Positions 26,773 to 32,065 of a DNA stretch of 34,151 nt are shown one piece after another (position 1 is the first letter of the stretch; each line of letters starts with the position of its first letter). Location: contig BPTO01000012.1 of the NCBI GenBank assembly GCA_023705985.1, forward strand, positions 1 through 34,151. Reading direction: 5' to 3'. The position numbers were made by a program, and so were the translations under genes. The notes beneath the pieces are model-generated. The model made no database searches and had not been told where the DNA came from. It saw nothing but the letters and a program-made list of their open reading frames with translations. This DNA is from Candidatus Heimdallarchaeota archaeon. Lineage in GTDB: Archaea; Asgardarchaeota; Heimdallarchaeia; Heimdallarchaeales; Heimdallarchaeaceae.

Positions 26773-27849
26773 TTAAATAGACTTCTTCCTTCTAATATAT
26801 GTACATAAAGCTAGCATAGTTATAGAAAAGATTGAAAATATAAGTCCAGGTGCTGGACAATCACACATGACACATGTACATTGGCAATCGATTGTTCCAA
26901 TGTCGATTATTTCCTCACTTGGAGTATAATCCTTGTTTCCACCAGGACCATCAATTATATAAGTATCAGCGGTTAGTAAATCATTCCAATAGTTTCTCGA
27001 CCAAGAAGTTATATTAAGGTCATCATATCCCTGAGGTTTCCCATATAGATTGTTGAAGTAAAAGTTATTTTGAGTAATTTCGTTGCATGATGAGTCAATT
27101 AGTTTCACACCATATTCTGTATTATTTTGAAAATTGTTTCTTGATATATCATTCCAACTAGAATTTTCTAGACGTAATCCATCAAAAGTACTACAAATAA
27201 TTGTGTTGTAGGATATTGTAGAGTGTTTTACAGACTGAGAGAAATATATTGAACAATTATTAGATACCATAAGATTTGAGTATATATTAATATGGCTTGT
27301 TTCTGATGCTGCGATGCCAATATTATTGTTTAGAAAATAGTTATCGCAGATGTAATTGCTTTCTTCAACACCTTTTAGGTTAATCCCTATTCCACAGCCT
27401 TCAAAAGTATTGTCACAGATTCTATTGTTACTGGTTGATGACAGACCAATACCTATTCCACAGCCTTCAAAGGAATTATTACAGATTATACCATTGGTGC
27501 TAGACAATCTAATACCATCGTCTTCTGTGTTTTTGAAAGAACAATTTCTTATGATAAAGTAGTCATCAACACCCCCTATTATAATTCCAAACCTAACATC
27601 CTTAAATTCGTAACCGTCAAGAATCCAAGGACAACATGAAGTACCATCAGATTTATCATCTTTATTCCAAATTGTTGGATCAAAATCATCATTTCCATAT
27701 ATCTCAATTGTGGCTAAGGCTCCATAAACATTGATGAGTCCATTATTCTCATTTTGGGTTGCTAGAGAATCCACAACAAGAATCGAGGATAGAAGGACCG
27801 CTATGAAGATTAATATTTTAAAACAAGTTAAGATTTTCTTATTATTCAT
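26773..27849 (-). CDS. Secreted right-handed beta-helix protein with a C-terminal sorting-like anchor
   Basis: A 358-residue exported protein. Residues about 8-30 form a signal peptide (KILIFIAVLLSSILVVDSL). The middle consists of NosD/PbH1-type parallel beta-helix coils, each with a turn such as ICNNSFEGCGIGI, ICDNTFEGCGIGI, ISRNNFQNNTEYG or ITQNNFYFNNLYG. DYFIIRNCSFKNTEDDGI is the first. The C-terminus has a Cys-rich patch (CQCTCVMCDC, 322-331), a PAPG motif at 332-335, one hydrophobic helix and the basic end RRKKSI. This three-part tail resembles PGF- or PEF-CTERM-type archaeosortase signals. It is likely a surface protein that binds or modifies polysaccharide. The 60-nt upstream element is shared with the heptad-repeat gene. 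Confidence 0.8.
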   Translation of the reverse strand: MNNKKILTCFKILIFIAVLLSSILVVDSLATQNENNGLINVYGALATIEIYGNDDFDPTIWNKDDKSDGTSCCPWILDGYEFKDVRFGIIIGGVDDYFIIRNCSFKNTEDDGIRLSSTNGIICNNSFEGCGIGIGLSSTSNNRICDNTFEGCGIGINLKGVEESNYICDNYFLNNNIGIAASETSHINIYSNLMVSNNCSIYFSQSVKHSTISYNTIICSTFDGLRLENSSWNDISRNNFQNNTEYGVKLIDSSCNEITQNNFYFNNLYGKPQGYDDLNITSWSRNYWNDLLTADTYIIDGPGGNKDYTPSEEIIDIGTIDCQCTCVMCDCPAPGLIFSIFSITMLALCTYIRRKKSI

Positions 27850-27928
27850 TTTAAACTTTGCCTCCTTATAACTTTCTGTATACTAATTATTAGAGATAAA
27901 TAGTACCAAATTATTTATTCTCAGAATT

Positions 27929-27988
27929 ATATAAAACACTTTCTGAGATGTAATATTTTGGTATTTTTCTTCTATTTTTTTACCATTT
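27929..27988 (-). promoter_or_regulatory. 60-nt upstream element, copy 2
   Basis: A near-identical partner of 26086-26145, located 80 nt before the beta-helix gene. It contains the conserved CAGAAAGTGTTTTATAT end with a TATA-like core (minus orientation). A shorter related piece (GATGTAATA, then GGTATTTTTT on the plus strand) recurs at about 31705-31730 beside an inverted-repeat copy. Confidence 0.7.
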
Positions 27989-28014
27989 TACTCCCTTTCT
28001 GCAGTAATCCATAT

Positions 28015-28134
28015 TTATTTTCTCCTTCTAGATATACACAAGAGTAATGTCACCATAATCATTGTTGTAGTAAGGAAAATTGAAATATGAGTGAATTCAG
28101 GTATAACTACCAAAGTGTTAGCTAGTTCTAATAG
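28015..28134 (-). pseudogene. Orphan PEF-CTERM-like C-terminal anchor
   Basis: A minus-strand frame of 39 codons between an in-frame TAG (28135-28137) and TAA (28015-28017) encodes VVIPEFTHISIF, a hydrophobic helix (MIMVTLLLCI) and a basic end SRRRK. PEF, helix and basic tail in this order are the hallmarks of archaeal PEF-CTERM sorting signals. Upstream of the TAG the same frame stays open to about 28200 and then overlaps the PIN gene. No start codon or body remains, so it is probably the stump of a deleted surface protein gene. Confidence 0.5.
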
Positions 28135-28151
28135 CTAGTCAGAGTAGCTAG
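28119..28151. repeat. Three TAGCTAG repeats at 13-bp spacing
   Basis: TAGCTAG occurs at 28119-28125, 28132-28138 and 28145-28151, exactly 13 bp apart. The middle copy contains the in-frame stop of the orphan anchor frame, so replication slippage here may have helped break that gene. Confidence 0.6.
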
Positions 28152-28189
28152 CAGCAGCTTTTACATCAGGTAAAGCAGAAACATCACAG

Positions 28190-28642
28190 TTATCTAGAAA
28201 TACAATATTCAGGACAGTATTTTTCCAAAAATTCTCTTGGTTTCAAACATTCGTAATTATATAGTTCATGCTTAAAAGTTTTAAAATTTCCATCAGTAGA
28301 TACAATGATATCGCTTTGCGTGGTATGAGCACAATCAATAATTCCTTGATCATCATCGTGACTGAAATTATAAGGAGCTTCTAAAGCCTTGATATCTATA
28401 ATATGCTTTTGTCTCATTAGACTAAATTTAAAGTGCTGATAATACTGGTTATATCCTGTCGACATCTTTTCTAGATGATCTAGATATGCTTTCTCTATTG
28501 TATCACAAATTACTACACGAAAATCATTTTCTTTATCAAGAATACAATTGTATACATTTGCTGTTTTAGGTTCTGCTAATAAAACAGCACGAACAATATT
28601 AACATCTAAAATTACTTTCTTCAAATAAGCAACCTCATTCAT
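28190..28642 (-). CDS. PIN-domain nuclease paired with an ATPase
   Basis: A 150-residue protein with a PIN-type RNase pattern: VILDVNIV carries the first Asp (Asp13), an acidic residue follows at Glu50 (CDTIEKAYLDH), HDDDQGIIDCA provides Asp97/Asp98 and Asp103, and IIVSTDGNF provides Asp117. These are the expected metal-binding carboxylates, so the nuclease should be active on RNA. Its ATG lies eight bases inside the end of the upstream ATPase gene, so the two are co-translated. It is not the usual VapC arrangement, since the partner is a large ATPase and not a small DNA-binding antitoxin. A role in defence is inferred from the pairing. Confidence 0.75.
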   Translation of the reverse strand: MNEVAYLKKVILDVNIVRAVLLAEPKTANVYNCILDKENDFRVVICDTIEKAYLDHLEKMSTGYNQYYQHFKFSLMRQKHIIDIKALEAPYNFSHDDDQGIIDCAHTTQSDIIVSTDGNFKTFKHELYNYECLKPREFLEKYCPEYCISR

Positions 28643-30026
28643 TAAGGAATTTTTCTATAGCATTAAATTCCTCCTTTGAATGTTCAAGAAATGTTGGAAG
28701 TCCTTCAGCAAAATATCCTTTTTCATCTAATTTAATCTCTTTAGTACTAGATTCCCCTTCAATTCTTTCAAATTCATAAATACTAACATTTTCTGAAGTA
28801 AAATCACCTTCAGCAATTTTACGCTGAAGTCTCAATAGAAGATATTCAGAGTGAGTAGTGATGAAAACTTGCACACCTCTTCCAACAGTTTCAATGATCA
28901 GATTCATTACTTTAGCCTGATATTTAGGATGTAGATGAATTTCTGGTTCCTCAATTAGTAAAATTTCACCTTTTTTTGCTAATACACAAGAGATAATTAA
29001 TCCCATAATCTGATTCATTCCTGATCCAACTGCTTTTATTTCGATCATCGAATCAGCTTGAGTATCCTTAAGTTCCATCAGAATCTTTTTACCAGGATTC
29101 AATATTACTCTGAAATTATCAAGATTAAATTCTTTCAACCATTTTTGGATTCTATTCCAATGACGTTCATATTCTTCTTTTGGATAATAAAGAAAGAACT
29201 GAGCTATAGAATTTCCACCATCATTTAGTCTTATATAATCAGGAGGATTCTCCTGGAAATAATATGACCACTGTGTAAACAATCGATTAGCAGGAATTAA
29301 ATGACATTTAGGTCTATAAGTTCTCATGTTAAAAATGAGTTCATCTTCTTTTCTTTCTAATATACCTTCCATGTTTACATTAATAGAACCTCCCCAAAAT
29401 CCACTCCAACTCCCTATTGAGGGAAGTTTGATATGATAATCTTTAAAATCCTCAGATCCAATTATATTTGCAACATTGGTTAAATATGAATAAACTTCTG
29501 AGTTAACTGAAACATCTTCTATGTCTTTAACCTTCTGATCTCCAATTAATGTACAGTTGTTAACCCATTGTAAATTTGCATCATCATTTTTAGTTCCTTC
29601 TTTACTCCTGAATTTACCTTCAATCTTAAATCTATATTGGGTTTCTCTATCAAAAAGCTGGATTGGCTTAACTCTAATCTGATAATATAGATCTTTATCT
29701 ATTGGATATATTCTTCTACTTTCTGTATAAAAGAAACAAGGGTTATTAAAGGCAAATTGAATAAAAATCTCATTCTGTATATCTTTATTGTGAACTACTC
29801 TAGACATTGTTCCCCAATCAGCTAAATTACCAGTAATACGAAGACTTGTATCTGACTGAAGAATAAAACCAATAACATCTAAAACAGAGGATTTTCCTGT
29901 TCCATTTTCACCAATATATAAATTAAGTGGCTTGCATTCTATACTAGCATCACGAATACTTCTGAAGTTTTCAATTTTAATTTCTGAAATGAAAGTAACA
30001 TATGATTCAACCTCTTCGGAATTCAA
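28635..30026 (-). CDS. OLD/AAA15-type ABC-fold ATPase
   Basis: A 463-residue ATPase of the SMC/OLD-like group. KIENFRSIRDASIECKPL and the Walker A GENGTGKS (39-46) open the protein. The middle is a long divergent insert. VGSGMNQIMGLI may be the signature-like segment, EILLIEEPEIHLHP is Walker B with its conserved Glu-Pro-Glu and His, and ITTHSEYLLLR carries the switch His (about 392). There is no TOPRIM nuclease domain; the nuclease appears to be supplied by the overlapping PIN gene. It starts at a TTG, with GGAGG seven bases upstream. Such ATPases drive Septu, PARIS and RloB-like antiviral systems, but this exact pairing is not one I can name. Confidence 0.82.
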   Translation of the reverse strand: MNSEEVESYVTFISEIKIENFRSIRDASIECKPLNLYIGENGTGKSSVLDVIGFILQSDTSLRITGNLADWGTMSRVVHNKDIQNEIFIQFAFNNPCFFYTESRRIYPIDKDLYYQIRVKPIQLFDRETQYRFKIEGKFRSKEGTKNDDANLQWVNNCTLIGDQKVKDIEDVSVNSEVYSYLTNVANIIGSEDFKDYHIKLPSIGSWSGFWGGSINVNMEGILERKEDELIFNMRTYRPKCHLIPANRLFTQWSYYFQENPPDYIRLNDGGNSIAQFFLYYPKEEYERHWNRIQKWLKEFNLDNFRVILNPGKKILMELKDTQADSMIEIKAVGSGMNQIMGLIISCVLAKKGEILLIEEPEIHLHPKYQAKVMNLIIETVGRGVQVFITTHSEYLLLRLQRKIAEGDFTSENVSIYEFERIEGESSTKEIKLDEKGYFAEGLPTFLEHSKEEFNAIEKFLNE

Positions 30027-30177
30027 AACAAAACCTCCTATGAATCAATAATTAAAATGTACTATCTTTGAATAATTTAAACTTATCTGAATCATTAAGT
30101 TAATAGTCTTATTTGAGAATCATATTAATTCACACCATAGCTTTTATTTGTTGACAGAACTCCCAGAATTGACTATT

Positions 30178-30213
30178 ATCTTACCACACAAAAATAAAAG
30201 TACGTGGTAAGAT
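30178..30213. repeat. Inverted repeat ATCTTACCAC/GTGGTAAGAT, copy 2
   Basis: A perfect 10-bp stem with a 16-base loop. It lies directly before a TATA-like run, and its right edge is 28 nt before the ATG at 30242. About 25 bases on its left side resemble the left flank of copy 3. Confidence 0.8.
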
Positions 30214-30241
30214 TTTTATTTACTAAAAATAACAGGGTATT

Positions 30242-30490
30242 ATGAGTGTTGAATCTATTAATGAAAAAATAGCAAATCATGACGAAAGACTAAAGAAGTT
30301 AGAAACAGCTCTCCAAGAGCGTACTCCCTCTCCTGAACAGATTAAGCGTTCACAAGAATTTACTGAGAAACTAAAGGCTGCCCTATTAGAAAACAGTCAA
30401 GCAAGGGAAGAATTAGATAAATCTCATAAAAGAATGATACCCACTGTTGAGCGATTTCTGAATGCAGTTGGGCAATGGCTGAACAACTAA
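30242..30490 (+). CDS. Small coiled-coil protein
   Basis: An 82-residue, highly charged protein. Residues about 3-27 and 34-62 have coiled-coil spacing (IANHDERLKKLETALQE). The C-terminus is more hydrophobic (VERFLNAVGQWLNN). I do not recognise it. The inverted repeat copy 2 and a TATA-like run sit just upstream, so it probably has its own promoter, perhaps with a regulator bound at the repeat. It is convergent with the next gene. Confidence 0.6.
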   Translation: MSVESINEKIANHDERLKKLETALQERTPSPEQIKRSQEFTEKLKAALLENSQAREELDKSHKRMIPTVERFLNAVGQWLNN

Positions 30491-30503
30491 ATTATTAATC
30501 TAG

Positions 30504-30761
30504 TTAAAATGCTTCTGGATCAATTTGTTTGAGTTTATGCCAATGCGTTTTAGCTTCTTCAAACAGAAAATTGATTCTCTCTGTTTCTTTTTCTTTCCCA
30601 GGAATATCCATCATTTTACTACCAATCAGAATTGTAAATATTTCCATCTGTATATTGATGATATTGGTCTGTAAGTCTACCTTTGCTAATACCTTTTTCA
30701 TATCACCTACAACATCTAAAACTATAACCCTGAATTCATTCATTTCCTTATCCCTATCCAT
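30504..30761 (-). CDS. Small helical hypothetical protein
   Basis: An 85-residue soluble helical protein with no known family. Its segment IFTILIGSKMMD followed by FLFEEAKTHW resembles LFAILIKIGIID and FLFKESEGF of the 99-residue gene at 31035, so the two may be distant paralogues. A plus-strand frame of similar length overlaps it, but the minus frame has the more protein-like composition. Confidence 0.55.
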   Translation of the reverse strand: MDRDKEMNEFRVIVLDVVGDMKKVLAKVDLQTNIINIQMEIFTILIGSKMMDIPGKEKETERINFLFEEAKTHWHKLKQIDPEAF

Positions 30762-30840
30762 TTTTACACTTCCATTATCTACTAAAAGGAAATCTTATCT
30801 TATTTAACAATTGTCGACAAAACCCCCTGAATGGGCTATT

Positions 30841-30876
30841 ATCTTACCACACAAAAATAAAAGTACGTGGTAAGAT
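30841..30876. repeat. Inverted repeat ATCTTACCAC/GTGGTAAGAT, copy 3
   Basis: A perfect 10-bp stem, identical in sequence to copy 2 including most of the loop. Its right arm runs into TTTATATTT, a TATA match, and the small ORF at 30907 starts 30 nt downstream. This reproduces the arrangement at copy 2. Confidence 0.8.
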
Positions 30877-30906
30877 TTATATTTCCTCTTTCCCCTTGTG
30901 TTTATA

Positions 30907-31046
30907 ATGACAACTGATTTAGATAAACTCTCTCTAACACAAAGAAAAATAAGAAAGAACCTGGACGATACAAAAAAAAGATAAAAGAATGGGACCTTCT
31001 AGTTGAAAAAACATTGGGTTCTCAAGAACCTAGCTCAAAGACCTAA
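30907..31046 (+). CDS. Small ORF broken by a one-base shift in an A8 run
   Basis: The ATG at 30907 opens MTTDLDKLSLTQRKIRKNLD and hits TAA at 30982-30984, directly after a run of eight A (30972-30979). With one more A the frame would continue through KIKEWDLLVEKTLGSQEP to a TAA at 31044, giving a charged helical protein of about 46 residues. The promoter layout matches that of the 30242 gene. The shift could be an assembly or sequencing error, a mutation, or slippage during transcription or translation. The tail overlaps the end of the minus-strand gene at 31035. Confidence 0.4.
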
Positions 31047-31334
31047 ACCCGTTTTTCTTCCTACGTTTTTCAGAAACCCTTCAGATTCTTTAAATAGAAA
31101 TAGAAATTGTTCATATTCCTCTTTATATTTTCTTTGATCTATAATTCCTATTTTAATAAGAATAGCAAATAAATTATAATGAGATCCACACTGATTAGCT
31201 AACATCATTATTTGATCCTGTGTGATGCTCTGGATTTTACTTAGTTCTTCAAGTAGTTGTGCGATAGTTTCTACCTTTTCCTCCAAACTCCTTAAACGTT
31301 CATCTAGATTATCTGTCATAGTTCTTCTCTCCAT
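31035..31334 (-). CDS. Small coiled-coil hypothetical protein
   Basis: A 99-residue soluble protein. Residues about 6-45 are a likely coiled coil (LRSLEEKVETIAQLLEELSK). The second half is helical and resembles the 85-residue protein at 30504. An internal ATG five codons in (31319) is also a possible start, with GGAG in the preceding bases. The family is unknown. Confidence 0.6.
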   Translation of the reverse strand: MERRTMTDNLDERLRSLEEKVETIAQLLEELSKIQSITQDQIMMLANQCGSHYNLFAILIKIGIIDQRKYKEEYEQFLFLFKESEGFLKNVGRKTGLGL

Positions 31335-31390
31335 ATTGAAAGTAGCAACTCTAAGAATTAGCTGTTTTTAATAGTTGTCTACCGCTTCTT

Positions 31391-31591
31391 TCAAAATTCC
31401 CTTGATGGGTCTTTTCTAGCTCTTTTATATTTGCGAGCGTTCCACGGTAAAAAAACAAATATGAGATAAGTAACAATAACTCCTCCTAACACATAATCCC
31501 ACCTTTGATGATATAAATAAACTGCTAATAAATAGAAAATCAAACCAACAGCAGAGGTCCCACCATAAAAAACCATGTCGTTTTTGTCCAT
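31391..31591 (-). CDS. Small two-helix membrane protein
   Basis: A 66-residue protein with two hydrophobic segments (about 9-28 and 33-50), and a basic C-terminus (RKYKRARKDPSREF) that would face the cytoplasm. I do not recognise it. It lies 56 nt upstream of the 99-residue gene on the same strand. A partial version of the 60-nt surface-gene element lies roughly 115 nt upstream. Confidence 0.6.
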   Translation of the reverse strand: MDKNDMVFYGGTSAVGLIFYLLAVYLYHQRWDYVLGGVIVTYLIFVFLPWNARKYKRARKDPSREF

Positions 31592-31672
31592 AAGATAGGT
31601 AGATCTCTATTAATTAAAAGTATTAGCTGGCCAGAGAGAAGTTTCGAAATTCTTCAATTAAAAGAGAAAACA

Positions 31673-31710
31673 ATCTTACCGAACCCATAAAAACAAACCC
31701 TCGGTAAGAT
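31673..31710. repeat. Inverted repeat, copy 4, with matched changes in both arms
   Basis: ATCTTACCGA and TCGGTAAGAT are exact complements. Relative to the other copies, AC became GA on the left and GT became TC on the right, so pairing is kept. The loop is also different. Confidence 0.7.
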
Positions 31711-31808
31711 GTAATACCTGGGTATTTTTTCGCATATTTTTTCTAGTGACATATAAACATCCTTTTTTGTCAAGTGATATGTTATACATAACTCCCTGAA
31801 AAAAACTA

Positions 31809-31826
31809 GTTCTATGTTAACATAGA
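31809..31826. repeat. Perfect 18-bp palindrome
   Basis: TTCTATGTTAACATAGAA equals its own reverse complement. With no loop it fits a dimeric DNA-binding site better than an RNA hairpin. Confidence 0.7.
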
Positions 31827-31886
31827 AATTAGAAAAATAAAACAAAGATCCCCTCCAACTCCCGGAGGATTTTTCTATATTTAGGT

Positions 31887-31907
31887 AACCTCCAAACATA
31901 GGAGGTT
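31887..31907. repeat. Hairpin with arms AACCTCC/GGAGGTT
   Basis: Seven base pairs enclose a seven-base loop (AAACATA). A second CCTCC/GGAGG pair lies just upstream (31851-31868), so alternative pairing between the two is possible. Confidence 0.55.
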
Positions 31908-31953
31908 GGAACCCCCAACTCTCCGCAGTGGCTGGCACCAGCTTGGTTCCATT

Positions 31954-31989
31954 ATCTTACCACACAAGAATAAAAGTACGTGGTAAGAT
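31954..31989. repeat. Inverted repeat ATCTTACCAC/GTGGTAAGAT, copy 5
   Basis: A perfect 10-bp stem with a loop differing by one base from copies 2 and 3. It lies in the 3' flank of the long heptad-repeat gene, next to GCTGGCACCAGC, mirroring copy 1 beside the short paralogue. Confidence 0.8.
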
Positions 31990-32065
31990 TTCTCAGCCCG
32001 GATTGGAACCCCGGTCAAATTTTATATGTGACATACAAAATCGAGACTAAAGAAAAAAAAGATTA

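Larger units (their letters stand above)
31592..32065. other. Gene-free repeat cluster
   Basis: No gene is supported here. The 474 nt hold two inverted-repeat copies, an 18-bp perfect palindrome, a hairpin with arms AACCTCC/GGAGGTT, the GCTGGCACCAGC element, and the two flank repeats shared with the first heptad-repeat gene. A 94-codon minus-strand frame across it looks accidental. Confidence 0.6.

Noticed and set aside
28135-28137. In-frame TAG as a pyrrolysine codon
   Set aside because: There is only one case, inside a 13-bp repeat and with no gene body; decay is simpler.
30529-30807. A 92-codon plus-strand frame opposite the 30504 gene
   Set aside because: It is Ser/Ile/Phe-rich in the manner of a reverse-strand shadow; the minus frame is more plausible.
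31654-31938. A 94-codon minus-strand frame
   Set aside because: It spans palindromes and inverted repeats and has no coherent protein-like composition.
24510-31989. The inverted repeats as a CRISPR array
   Set aside because: Copies are scattered over 7 kb without regular spacers, and there are no cas genes.
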